Assembly: GCA_944385055.1 (NCBI GenBank)
Contig: CALWVT010000002.1
Span: forward strand, 182,376-246,375
Source: an uncultured Clostridia bacterium
GTDB lineage: Bacteria; Bacillota; Clostridia; Oscillospirales; Acutalibacteraceae
Direction: 5' to 3'
DNA: 64,000 bases
Positions 54,318-62,390 of the stretch are shown in pieces (positions within the stretch are counted from its first letter, which is position 1; every line of letters begins with the position of its first letter). The position numbers were made by a program, and so were the translations under genes. Under the pieces are notes generated by a model. The model had not been told where the DNA came from. It did not search any database and was given only the letters and a program-made list of their open reading frames with translations.

Positions 54318-54557
54318 CTATCGCTCCCGTCTGGCCTCCACAAACCAGCGCTCTTCCTCTTTCCAGAGGTAGCGCTCCTTTCCGCGGATTCTGATCGTGT
54401 ACCGGATGCCTGCGCCGCCAGCCTTGAGACTCGCGGCCGGCCGCACGTCCAGCACACGGTCAATTTGCAGTTTTAACGTGTCCGACCAAAGAATCCACAA
54501 AGGCGTGACGGTTCCGTCTGCTGAGGTAATAGAGATTACGTCCACGTAGCGTTTCAT
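54318..54557 (-). CDS. Unrecognised 79-residue protein downstream of the Y-family polymerase
   Basis: MKRYVDVISITSADGTVTPLWILW..., beta-rich and basic, ending RWFVEARRER. It starts 12 bases after the polymerase stop with AAGGAGACAG, so the two form an operon; in other elements small proteins accompany Y-family polymerases. No family recognised. Confidence 0.7.
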   Translation of the reverse strand: MKRYVDVISITSADGTVTPLWILWSDTLKLQIDRVLDVRPAASLKAGGAGIRYTIRIRGKERYLWKEEERWFVEARRER

Positions 54558-54569
54558 AGTACTGTCTCC

Positions 54570-55811
54570 TTATTTGAAGTATCCGATCGGATGAATAACG
54601 TTTTCTTTTTTCGGATCAAAATTCGAAAGCGCGCGGTCAAGCAGCAGCGTGCAGGGAACTACTGATTTCGACCCGAACCGCCGCTTGAGCCAGTCCGTCG
54701 TTTTATCGAGCCGCTCTTTGCGGACCCGCGCGCGCTCGTCTGCAAACAGGCTGACCTGCGACGGCATGTTGTCCGGCGCGAGGTCAGAAATCGAGACACC
54801 GACGCTGCGGATCGGATGCGGCCACTGCCAGGCTGCCTTGAAAAGCTGCATAGCTGCATCCACAATGTCGGAGGTCAGCGTCGTGTAGCGCGGAAGCTTG
54901 TGCTGCCGCGTGATGCTGACGAGATTCGCGTCGCGGATTGAGATGCCCACCACGCGGCCGGCGAGGCCCTGCTCGCGCAGCCGGCGGCCAACGCTGTCCG
55001 CGAGAACGCAGAACATAATCCGCACGTCGTCGTCGCAGGTCAGGTCGCGCGGTGTCGTCGACGAGTTGCCGATGCTCTTGACGGGAGCGACGGTCCCGTA
55101 TTTTTCGACGGGGGAGAGGTCCAATCCGTTTGCGAACGTGCGCAGCACGATGCCCCACTTGCCGAGAAAGGCGGAAAGTTCCTTTTCACTTGTCCTTGCC
55201 AGCGCGCCGATCGTGTCGATGCCGAGGCGCTTGAGCTTTCGTTCCGTCGCCGGTCCCACATACAACAGGTCTTTGACAGGGAGCGGCCAGGCAATTTCGC
55301 GGAAATTGTCTTTTCCTATTCGCGTGATTGCATCCGGCTTTTTATAATCGGAGCCGAGCTTCGCGAAGATTTTATTATAGCTCACGCCAATCGATACAGT
55401 AATCCCAAGCTCAAATTTTATGCGTCGGCGAATTTCCTCTGCAATTTCCATGCCAGAGCCGCGGATGCCGCTGCCGGTCACGTCGAGCCAGCATTCGTCC
55501 AGGCCGAACGGCTCCACTTGGTCCGTATAGTCCAGATAAATATTGTGGCCCATTTTCGAAAAGCGCATATAGAGATCGTAGTGCGGTGGAACTACGACCA
55601 GATCGGGGCATTTCGCTTTTGCCTGCCAGAGCGCTTCGCCGGTCTGTACGTGAAAGCGTTTTGCGAGCTGGTTTTTGGCGAGGATGATTCCGTGCCGCTG
55701 TTCCGCGTCGCCGCCGACGGCCACCGGCTTTTTGCGGATTTCCGGATGATGCAGACACTCGACCGATGCATAAAAAGAATTAAAATCGCAATGTAAAATC
55801 ACTCGTTCCAT
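54570..55811 (-). CDS. Y-family DNA polymerase (DinB/UmuC-type)
   Basis: Error-prone translesion polymerase, 413 residues. Palm motif RVILHCDFNSFYASVE (metal-binding Asp), GLDECWLDVTGSG (catalytic Asp-Glu, normally SIDEAYLD), helix-hairpin-helix LYVGPATERKLKRLGIDTIGAL, and the little-finger domain. No canonical beta-clamp QL[SD]LF peptide is seen at the end (VIHPIGYFK), but SLFADE occurs near 365. I chose the ATG at 55,811 (AAAGGTGGGG upstream). With SSB nearby it fits a mobile element that prepares for damaged or single-stranded DNA. Confidence 0.88.
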   Translation of the reverse strand: MERVILHCDFNSFYASVECLHHPEIRKKPVAVGGDAEQRHGIILAKNQLAKRFHVQTGEALWQAKAKCPDLVVVPPHYDLYMRFSKMGHNIYLDYTDQVEPFGLDECWLDVTGSGIRGSGMEIAEEIRRRIKFELGITVSIGVSYNKIFAKLGSDYKKPDAITRIGKDNFREIAWPLPVKDLLYVGPATERKLKRLGIDTIGALARTSEKELSAFLGKWGIVLRTFANGLDLSPVEKYGTVAPVKSIGNSSTTPRDLTCDDDVRIMFCVLADSVGRRLREQGLAGRVVGISIRDANLVSITRQHKLPRYTTLTSDIVDAAMQLFKAAWQWPHPIRSVGVSISDLAPDNMPSQVSLFADERARVRKERLDKTTDWLKRRFGSKSVVPCTLLLDRALSNFDPKKENVIHPIGYFK

Positions 55812-55823
55812 GCAGCGCCCCAC

Positions 55824-56044
55824 CTTTCTTACGCCTTATTATAGAACATGTGTTCGATTATCGCAAGAGAAAATTTTGGCAGTTGACTTGTGCCAACAAA
55901 AAATTTTAATAATATAGATTTCTGAAAATAACGAAATGCCATATCAAGAATCATAAATTCTTATATATTGAATTTGTGTTGCGTTTCACCACTGAAAAAT
56001 CTATAATAGATTACAAATCAATTTGCAGGAGAGGGGGGGCCAAA
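55824..56044. other. AT-rich divergent promoter region
   Basis: Lies between the polymerase (-) and the Cas5-like gene (+). GAACATGTGTTCG at about 55,846 is close to a LexA-type GAAC-N4-GTTC box of Firmicutes and overlaps the polymerase promoter, so SOS control is plausible. TTGACT near 55,880 is a possible -35. Confidence 0.5.
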
Positions 56045-56353
56045 ATGGCGACCCACATAGAAGTATGGGGCGACTATGCCTTGTTCACACGGCCGGAATT
56101 GAAGGTAGAACGGGTGAGCTATGAAGTGATGACACCGTCCGCCGCGCGCGGCAAAATGGCAGTTCGTGAATTGATCGTTTTTAAACATGATTCTCCGATG
56201 GGTTGTGCGCCAGCATGGAAGCTGTTTGATCTGGTAAAAGTAACACGTAAAAATCCGGATGATCCGGCGCCGGCCCGCGCATATTCGGATTACATGATAA
56301 CGGTGGAAGAGGATTCTTTGCCCGCCGGCGTGACGTGCAACCGCATGGAATGA
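56045..56353 (+). CDS. 102-residue protein with a Cas5 (type I-C)-like N-terminus
   Basis: The first 35 residues, with [12 protein letters not shown] followed by [17 protein letters not shown], match the start of Cas5 of type I-C (Cas5d/Cas5c), which is about 210-230 residues. After PSAARG the similarity stops; the remaining 65 residues ([28 protein letters not shown]) are unlike Cas5. It is either a cas5 fragment fused to other sequence or a small protein derived from Cas5. The ATG at 56,045 follows a GAGAGGGGGG site, codon use looks intact, and SSB follows by 115 bases. No other cas gene is in the window. Confidence 0.6.
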   Translation: MATHIEVWGDYALFTRPELKVERVSYEVMTPSAARGKMAVRELIVFKHDSPMGCAPAWKLFDLVKVTRKNPDDPAPARAYSDYMITVEEDSLPAGVTCNRME

Positions 56354-56467
56354 ATATGGTGGATTCATAATGAGTGTGTGCCGGGGGGTTCCCTGTAATG
56401 CACGAAAAATGCATACTTTACGCTGTGTGCTAAAATAAAATTAGGACACAGATGGAGGTGTGCAGCA

Positions 56468-56899
56468 ATGATGAATTCAATCTTTTTGATCGGTCGCCTG
56501 GTGTATGCTGTTGAACTATCCCATACGCAGAATGGGACAGTATTTCTGAGAAATGTGGTTGCAGTAGAACGCAACTATGTATCCAGCGCTGGCGAGAGGA
56601 AGACGGATTTTATACCAATCGTCTTGTGGAAAGGCACGGCTGAATTTGTCGGACGAAATTTCCGTAAGGGCGATATGATTGCGCTCCGCGGAACCCTACA
56701 GATAAATGAGTATACGGATCAAGAAGGAAACCAAAAGACCAGTCCGCAGGTCGTTGTAAGTGAAATCAGCTTTTGCGGCAGTAAAAAGTCGAGTGGTAGT
56801 GCTGAATCGAAAGAAAAGCCAAGAGGAAAGGAGACGCCGCCAACCGAAATGCCGGTTGAAGATCTTTCTCTTTTTAATGACGATGATCTGCCCTTCTAA
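56468..56899 (+). CDS. ssb: Single-stranded DNA-binding protein
   Basis: 143 residues with an OB fold (IFLIGRLVYAVEL, FLRNVVAVERNY, DFIPIVLWKGTAEFVGRNFRKGDMIALRGTLQ) and the conserved acidic tip LFNDDDLPF that recruits partner proteins. Element-encoded SSBs are common on conjugative elements. The start is ATG 56,468 or the next ATG at 56,471; AGATGGAGGTG precedes both. Confidence 0.94.
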   Translation: MMNSIFLIGRLVYAVELSHTQNGTVFLRNVVAVERNYVSSAGERKTDFIPIVLWKGTAEFVGRNFRKGDMIALRGTLQINEYTDQEGNQKTSPQVVVSEISFCGSKKSSGSAESKEKPRGKETPPTEMPVEDLSLFNDDDLPF

Positions 56900-56955
56900 A
56901 ATCAGAGAAAAATGGTGCCGCATGGGTTAATCCTGTGCGAGCACTTTTTTATCGG

Positions 56956-56976
56956 GGTGCGACAAGCTGTCGCACC
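56956..56976. repeat. GTGCGACA palindrome, copy 8
   Basis: GGTGCGACA-AGC-TGTCGCACC, perfect arms, downstream of ssb. Confidence 0.85.
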
Positions 56977-57112
56977 TATGAAAAAACAAATGTAAAAAAG
57001 AACAAGCCGGACTGCATAAAGCAACTGGCTTTTTCCCCTGAAATTACAGGTACACTGCGTACACTGCAAGTTCTTTGTAGAACATAAATTGAAAGGCCCT
57101 AAATATTGGTTA

Positions 57113-57137
57113 GCGCAGCGAAAGCTGCGCTTTTTCT
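57113..57137 (+). terminator. Terminator-like hairpin after ssb
   Basis: AGCGCAGC-GAAA-GCTGCGCT followed by a T run. The rest of 56,977-57,263 shows no gene. Confidence 0.7.
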
Positions 57138-57263
57138 TTTTAGATTCATTTAAGTAGGTGTCCTGTATTTCCGTCTCCCCTCAGCCTGATACATTCGTCG
57201 TTACGCTGCCGGCTAAAGTTGATGATCCAACCAGGTATTTCGGCACAATCCCCATGCAGCCCA

Positions 57264-57645
57264 GGTGCGACAACTTGTCGCATCACTGTTTTTAAAGCCT
57301 GTCAATTTTATCTGCCCTTAGCCGCCTGCAGAAGTAAGCCTATATGAATAAGGTTTGGCGCAGCTTTAGCTGCGCCTTTTTTCTGCCTGACTCGCCCCTA
57401 AGTGGACGAAGCCAGCGTAACGGAAAAGGCAAAGAATTTGAATATCAAACAGGAAAAAGAGCCCCTGCGGGGGACGAGCGCGTCGATGTGGCGGTTCAGT
57501 TAACAATCTAATGATGCGAGAAACAAAATAAATATTTTTAAAAAATATTATAGAAAGTATTGACAAATATGGCTTTACATGCTATAATATAATTACAGAA
57601 AAGATAAATAAAAGAGTTTCTGGAAAAATGAAAGGAGCTATCAGC
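57264..57645 (+). promoter_or_regulatory. Repeated promoter module A
   Basis: First of three near-copies of one 5' module. In order: palindrome copy 9 (GGTGCGACA-ACT-TGTCGCATC, 57,264-57,284), a GGCGCAGC-TTTA-GCTGCGCC terminator (57,357-57,376), the conserved AATTTGAATATCAAACAGGA segment, then a consensus promoter TTGACA (57,559) - 17 - TATAAT (57,582-57,587) and a conserved leader ending AAAGGAG before the gene at 57,646. Confidence 0.85.
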
Positions 57646-58059
57646 ATGAACATCACAAAAGACGAAAAGAAAGTCGAAGCCATCAAGCGAATGAAAGCGC
57701 TCGGGATTTTCCCGCAGACCATCCAGCAATTTGAGTGCGAGGATTACATCAGCATCAGCGAGCCGCCGTTTGGCGCGTTCTACTGGGCAGGGGGCGAAGA
57801 CCTGCAACGCATCCGTGACTTTGAGGAGCAAAGCAATGGACTGGTTTACCTTGTGGTTCGGAGCTACACGAAGATAGGCCGGATGGATAGCTATCTCTTT
57901 GTAAGCGATTACCGTGAGGAGTGGGAAATGGAGCAGGAGGACTTGAAAAATGGCGAGCCGCTTTGCTACGTGTGTAATCTTGAGTTCCCGGAATATTCGG
58001 AATACGGTTGTATTGGAATTGAACGAACGGTCGCGGCGGGCCTGCGGCGGACGTGGTAA
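57646..58059 (+). CDS. Unrecognised 137-residue element protein
   Basis: MNITKDEKKVEAIKRMKALGI... followed by an alpha/beta region (EPPFGAFYWAGGEDLQRIRDFEE, GLVYLVVRSYTKIGRMDSYLFVSDYREEWEME). No membrane segment or catalytic motif. It resembles small plasmid/conjugative-element proteins of Clostridia that I cannot name. It is the first gene after promoter module A and 17 bases before the next gene. Confidence 0.7.
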   Translation: MNITKDEKKVEAIKRMKALGIFPQTIQQFECEDYISISEPPFGAFYWAGGEDLQRIRDFEEQSNGLVYLVVRSYTKIGRMDSYLFVSDYREEWEMEQEDLKNGEPLCYVCNLEFPEYSEYGCIGIERTVAAGLRRTW

Positions 58060-58076
58060 GAAGGGGGGAGAATACA

Positions 58077-58658
58077 ATGAGAATTGATGAATTCGAAGCA
58101 CGTACAGGCTATTATCCGTCCGGAATAGAATATGCTTGTATTGAGAAAGCGTACATGAACTTTGATGGAGATAAGGATGCGTTTTGTGCTGCGTATAAAG
58201 CTAACACTGAAGAAATAGCGTCGCACATTCAAAATTACGTAAATCTAAAAATGAATCTGTTATTTCTTCGGCATCAAGCAGAAATAGAGAAGAAAAACGA
58301 TGAAATAAACCAGCTGAAAGCACAGCTTGAGCGCGAAGAAGAGTGGGTACCCTGTGAAGACCGTTCCGCCTTCGGGCAAGCGGATTATGAGAGTTTACGG
58401 CAAACGCCAACAACCAAGACATTGTCCGACGAAGATGCGAAAGCTTTAATAAGTGATTGGTTCGGCTTTGATGAAGAAAAAGTTGAGATCGAACATTCGG
58501 CGCCAGTGCTGGAGAGAAATCGGCATCGGCAGCTCCGAAAAGTCGGAGAAAAAGAACGTTCCCCGTTGTATAACTCCACAGATTGGTATTACATCCGTTT
58601 TACCTGCTGCGCCCGTTGCTATGAGGCGACGAACGACAGCTTGAACGTGATCGACTAA
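58077..58658 (+). CDS. Unrecognised 193-residue element protein
   Basis: N-terminal helical region starting MRIDEFEARTGYYPSGIEYACIEKAYM, a central coiled coil (about 70-95, EIEKKNDEINQLKAQLERE), then a charged tail ending FTCCARCYEATNDSLNVID with three cysteines. Ribosome site GGGGGGAG. The C-terminal third may be out of register with its original frame, since its composition changes. Second gene of the module A operon. Confidence 0.6.
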   Translation: MRIDEFEARTGYYPSGIEYACIEKAYMNFDGDKDAFCAAYKANTEEIASHIQNYVNLKMNLLFLRHQAEIEKKNDEINQLKAQLEREEEWVPCEDRSAFGQADYESLRQTPTTKTLSDEDAKALISDWFGFDEEKVEIEHSAPVLERNRHRQLRKVGEKERSPLYNSTDWYYIRFTCCARCYEATNDSLNVID

Positions 58659-58667
58659 GATATAAGG

Positions 58668-58708
58668 TTCTCAGGGGTTCATCCCAAAGCCCCTGTCCAT
58701 ACACTAAA
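58668..58708 (+). repeat. Short spacer repeat with CAGGGG/CCCCTG hairpin, copy 1
   Basis: GGTTCTCAGGGGTTCATCCC then AAAGCCCCTGTCCA precedes the DUF3848-like gene. The same element precedes the gene at 62,391 and lies inside the coding frame at 61,579. Confidence 0.8.
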
Positions 58709-58726
58709 ATCACAGGAGGAATTGAA

Positions 58727-59152
58727 ATGTTTGAGAACTTATCTGAACATTTAGAAGAGGAACATCAAAAGTCTCTGAACGAATTAGCCAAGACAGTCGC
58801 TTCCATGCTCGGCAATAAAACTCCCGAAACGGCTGCCGACAAGTTGGATCAGCTTATCGCGAAGGCAGAAGAGGAACAAAAGGAATACAAAAAATGGCTG
58901 CTGGCGCAGCCGACTGAAAAAATCCTTGATTATGCGTTCGAGTATTCGCTGCGCGAAGACTTTCTCAATCTTCTGGAGGAAGGAAGTCTCGAAGATTATT
59001 CGGTGGAAATTGACGCACTGTTGTCGTCAGAAACGCCGCTTGCGAACATGGTAGAAAAGTTCGAAAACAGAGACGGCACGGATTATGCGCACGTTCTAGA
59101 AACTGTCTTTTTTGAAGCTGCTGAAGAAAAAATCATTTCGTGCCGAAAGTAA
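58727..59152 (+). CDS. DUF3848-like protein 1
   Basis: 141 residues. The C-terminal 90 residues (KKWLLAQPTEKILDYAFEYS then LREDFLNLLEE, LSSETPLANMVEKF) match the helical domain shared with the 217-residue protein at 62,391 (AWLLVQPPRKILDYAFEYAI, LKTDTPLGDITKRF) and, more weakly, the end of the protein at 61,246. I assign it to DUF3848 from memory; this family is frequent on Clostridia mobile elements, function unknown. AGGAGG precedes the ATG. Confidence 0.7.
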   Translation: MFENLSEHLEEEHQKSLNELAKTVASMLGNKTPETAADKLDQLIAKAEEEQKEYKKWLLAQPTEKILDYAFEYSLREDFLNLLEEGSLEDYSVEIDALLSSETPLANMVEKFENRDGTDYAHVLETVFFEAAEEKIISCRK

Positions 59153-59203
59153 ATTATTTTCGCGTACTTTTCAAGTCACTAAATAGTCATTCTTTTCGTT
59201 TTG

Positions 59204-59233
59204 TTGACTAGAATGACGAGAAAGGAGTATAAT
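59204..59233 (+). promoter_or_regulatory. Promoter for the AlbA/Schlafen-domain regulator
   Basis: TTGACT (59,204-59,209), 18-base spacer, TATAAT (59,228-59,233), 50 bases before the start. Confidence 0.7.
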
Positions 59234-59283
59234 GATAAAGAAAGCAAAGACAACGTGAACTCGGGGTCGAGGAGGGATAGTTT

Positions 59284-60597
59284 ATGACATTTCGAGAAAG
59301 CGAAACCGTTGAACTGAAAGTAATTGTAACGGAAGATGCGAAAAAAGAAATCGTTGCGTTTGCCAACAGCAGCGGCGGAAAACTCTTTCTCGGTGTCGCA
59401 GATGATGGGCAGATCGTAGGGCTGGATGACCCGGACGGGTCGGCGCTCCAAATCAGCAATATGGTTCGCGACGCCATCCGGCCTGACCTCTCCATGTTCC
59501 TTCACTACTCCACGCTCGAGGTGGAGGGGAAGAAGATCGTTGAGGTAGCTGTGCAGCGCGGCACGGAACGGCCCTATTATATTGCCCGGAAAGGGCTGCG
59601 TCCGGAGGGCGTGTATGTGCGGCAGGGCTACTCTTCCGTTCCAGCGACGGATGCTGCAATCCGGCGGATGATAAAAGAAACTGATGGCGACCACTTCGAA
59701 GATATGCGTTCGTTGGAGCAGGAATTGACGTTTGAGGCAGCAAAGGAAGAGTTTGCCCGCCGCAGTCTCAAATTTGAAGAGCCGCAAATGCGCACGCTGA
59801 AGCTCATCAACCGTGACGGTCTCTATACCAACCTTGGCTTTCTCCTGTCCGACCAGTGCGTACACACAATCAAGGTTGCCGTTTTTCAGGGAACTGACCA
59901 AAGCATTTTCAAAGACCGCCGGGAGTTTTCCGGTTCTCTGCTGCGGCAGCTCAACGATGTATATGATTTTATTGATCTGCACAATCAAACGCACGCGACG
60001 TTTGATAAGTTGCTGCGCGTCGATTCGCGCGATTATCCGGAATCCGCCGTCCGTGAGGCCCTGCTGAACGCAATCGTCCATCGGGAATATGCGTACCACG
60101 CGAGTACGCTTATAAGTCTTTATGAAGATCGGATGGAAGTGGTTTCGGTCGGTGGCCTCGTGTCCGGGATTGTTCTGGAAGACATCATGATGGGTGTTTC
60201 GGTGTGCCGGAACCCGCAGCTCGCGAACGTCTTCTACCATCTGCAATTGATAGAGGCGTATGGTACAGGGATTTCGAAGATCATGCAGGCGTATAAGGAT
60301 GCAAAACGGAAGCCTACTTTTCAGGCGACACCAAACGCCTTTAAAGTACGGCTGCCGAACATGAACTACGAGGAAGATCATGAAGAGAACGGGACGGCAG
60401 ACGTAAAAGTACAGGACGAACAACGGGAAGTGCTGAAACTTGCGGAAAAGGGCCCGATTGTCAGGTCGGAGGTAGAAAAGCTGCTCGGCGTAAGTGCATC
60501 AACAGCGACGCGATTTCTTCGGAACTTGGAGCATGAACATCTCCTTACACGACTGGGCAGAGGAAAAAACACGCAATACATTACAGCTGAAAAATAA
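59284..60597 (+). CDS. AlbA_2/Schlafen-domain ATP-binding transcriptional regulator-like protein
   Basis: 437 residues: N-terminal AlbA_2 domain (ESETVELKVIVTEDAKKEIVAFANSSGG... LFLGVADDGQIVGL), a HATPase_c_4-type C-half (ESAVREALLNAIVHREYAYHAS, NPQLANVFYHLQLIEAYGTGI), and a terminal winged helix (PIVRSEVEKLLGVSASTATRFLRNLEHEHLL). Members are annotated as predicted transcriptional regulators or nucleic-acid-binding proteins. It may control the repeated promoter modules on either side, which is inference from position only. The ATG at 59,284 follows GAGGAGGG. Confidence 0.85.
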   Translation: MTFRESETVELKVIVTEDAKKEIVAFANSSGGKLFLGVADDGQIVGLDDPDGSALQISNMVRDAIRPDLSMFLHYSTLEVEGKKIVEVAVQRGTERPYYIARKGLRPEGVYVRQGYSSVPATDAAIRRMIKETDGDHFEDMRSLEQELTFEAAKEEFARRSLKFEEPQMRTLKLINRDGLYTNLGFLLSDQCVHTIKVAVFQGTDQSIFKDRREFSGSLLRQLNDVYDFIDLHNQTHATFDKLLRVDSRDYPESAVREALLNAIVHREYAYHASTLISLYEDRMEVVSVGGLVSGIVLEDIMMGVSVCRNPQLANVFYHLQLIEAYGTGISKIMQAYKDAKRKPTFQATPNAFKVRLPNMNYEEDHEENGTADVKVQDEQREVLKLAEKGPIVRSEVEKLLGVSASTATRFLRNLEHEHLLTRLGRGKNTQYITAEK

Positions 60598-60614
60598 GCG
60601 ATGAATAGCAGGAA

Positions 60615-60641
60615 GAAAAGGCGTAGTAAAAACTGCGCCTT
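60615..60641 (+). terminator. Terminator after the AlbA_2 gene
   Basis: AAAAGGCG-AGT/ACT-CGCCTTTT hairpin with a T-rich tail. Confidence 0.75.
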
Positions 60642-61245
60642 TTCTTTTTTGCTATCGCTGGATAGATGATCGAATTAGGATATCCTCGCGGCCGGCCATG
60701 GCTGATAAGCCGAAAAGCTAGTTGCGGCACCGGTATAAGGTTTGCCGCTGCTCCGCAGCGTCTTAGATTCTTTCCTGTTTGACCGGCCCTTAGTGTTCCC
60801 GAAGGCTTTAATTCAGAACACACAACTTTTCTTTTCAGAATTGGAGGGCATCTATCACGCAGGTGCGACAATCTGTCGCACCACTGTTTTTAAAACCCGT
60901 CCATCTCATTTGCCCTAAGCCGCTCATAAAGCTAAGCCCACATGAATAAGGTTTGGCGCAGCTTTAGCTGCGCCTTTTTTCTGCCTGACTCGGCCCTAAG
61001 TGGGTGTTGCCAGCATAACGGAAAAGGCAGCAAATTTGAATATCAAACAGGAAAAAGTCCCCCTGCAGGGTGTGAGGGCGTCGAAGTGGCAGCTTGGTCA
61101 ACAATCTAATGATGTGAAAAACAAAATAAATATTTATAAATAATATAATAAAAAGTATTGACAAATATGACTTTATGTGATATAATATAATTGCAAAAAT
61201 GATAAATAAATGAATTTCTGGGGACAATTGAAAGGAGCGAAAACA
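60642..61245 (+). promoter_or_regulatory. Repeated promoter module B
   Basis: Longer version of module A; 60,730-61,245 aligns with module C. Contains palindrome copy 10 (GGTGCGACA-ATC-TGTCGCACC, 60,862-60,882), terminator GGCGCAGC/GCTGCGCC (60,955-60,974), the AATATCAAACAGG segment and promoter TTGACA (61,158) - 17 - TATAAT (61,181-61,186), ending in AAAGGAG. The minus-strand frame across it (60,581-60,871) is repeat translation, not a gene. Confidence 0.85.
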
Positions 61246-62313
61246 ATGAATATTGCAAGAAAGAATGTACATCATGAGCCAGCGGCGAGCATTGAACGCT
61301 TGGAGGCGTGTGCAAATGGCATTACCTGTGATGACTGTCCTGCCTATGATGACACTGTTTTAGCCGAAGAAGAATCTAGAACTTACATTGTCACTGAGTA
61401 TTGTCCGCACTGCGAAAGCGAGGTTGAGATTCATGGATGGAACACCGAGCGAGATGGTTACCGGGCGTACTGCCCTTCCTGTGGGAAAGTGCTGATGCTT
61501 TGCGATGAATGCCATCAGGAAGCCGGTAGAGATGTTTGCGATTATGATGAGAAGACTGGTACGTGCTTCCGGTGTAACAATCTCAGGGATTCATCCCAAA
61601 GCCCCTGTTCACAAAATAAATCAAGGGAGTACCTGAAAATGAGGGTGATGAGATATGGTGAAAAAGATTACTTCATTGAACCGATGAAGCAGATCGACTG
61701 CAAGGGAGTAAGTTATAAATTGGAATGGGTAACTGCTGTACCTAGTAAATGTATGTTTTGGAAGAAACACTATGTTCCTCGAGAATACTATAACTTGGAA
61801 TGGAAACCAGAATCAAGGCAACCAGCGATTCGAGTTACATATGTAGACAATGATGGCAACGAACATCGAGAAATCTGTTTTAACAGGACAAAAATGCCTA
61901 TATCCGAAGAAGAGTTATTCAATATGCTCGAAGAGAGCGACCAAGGATGTCCGGGCAATGACGGTTGGGGGCCAAGAACTGTAAATGTGTTAGAATCTGC
62001 TAAACGGATACCAACCGAAGTTCAACAAATGTTTTATGATAAAATGTGTAAGGAATTCGTGAAATATGAAGAAGAATTAAAGTTACAACCTGCAGAAGCA
62101 ATTCTTGAGAATGCTGAAAAATACTCAATATTCAAAAAGATTATGCAGATACTCGAGGAAATGGATGTAGATGATTTAGATTTAATATATGCGTTTAGAG
62201 GAGTGACTTTGAACGATTTAACAGATACTTATTTCTGGTCTGCAAAGGAAGGTATTAAGGAACTTAAAAAGCTAGTTAGAGATTATATTGACCGAATGGC
62301 AAAATATACGTAA
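61246..62313 (+). CDS. Apparent fusion of a zinc-ribbon protein and a DUF3848-like protein
   Basis: 355 residues. Residues 1-110 are cysteine-rich (CANGITCDDCPAYDD, YCPHCESEVEIHGWN, YCPSCGKVLMLCDECH, TCFRCNN), i.e. two zinc ribbons. Residues 111-131 (SSQSPCSQNKSREYLK) are the translated spacer repeat seen at 58,668 and 62,331. The rest begins at an internal ATG (61,639, preceded by AAGGGAG) and ends with a DUF3848-like helical region (LQPAEAILENAEKYSIFKK). The two halves were probably separate genes; internal initiation at 61,639 may still occur. Base composition drops sharply in the second half. Confidence 0.65.
   Translation: MNIARKNVHHEPAASIERLEACANGITCDDCPAYDDTVLAEEESRTYIVTEYCPHCESEVEIHGWNTERDGYRAYCPSCGKVLMLCDECHQEAGRDVCDYDEKTGTCFRCNNLRDSSQSPCSQNKSREYLKMRVMRYGEKDYFIEPMKQIDCKGVSYKLEWVTAVPSKCMFWKKHYVPREYYNLEWKPESRQPAIRVTYVDNDGNEHREICFNRTKMPISEEELFNMLEESDQGCPGNDGWGPRTVNVLESAKRIPTEVQQMFYDKMCKEFVKYEEELKLQPAEAILENAEKYSIFKKIMQILEEMDVDDLDLIYAFRGVTLNDLTDTYFWSAKEGIKELKKLVRDYIDRMAKYT
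61579..61615 (+). repeat. Short spacer repeat, copy 2 (inside a coding frame)
   Basis: AATCTCAGGGATTCATCCC then AAAGCCCCTGTTCA, matching copies 1 and 3, but here read in frame with the zinc-ribbon part. Confidence 0.8.
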
Positions 62314-62330
62314 TTAACTATCTATTTCTG

Positions 62331-62366
62331 GTTCTCAGGGGTTCATCCGAAAGCCCCTGTCCACTT
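62331..62366 (+). repeat. Short spacer repeat, copy 3
   Basis: GGTTCTCAGGGGTTCATCCG then AAAGCCCCTGTCCA, 25 bases before the DUF3848-like gene at 62,391. Confidence 0.8.
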
Positions 62367-62390
62367 CTTAAAATAACGGGAGGTGTTTAA

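Noticed and set aside
60581..60871. Minus-strand frame beginning MSHLRDRCPPILKRK, with a similar one at 63,128-63,361
   Set aside because: Both start in the palindrome and follow the copied promoter module; the similarity comes from the DNA repeat, and there is no ribosome site.
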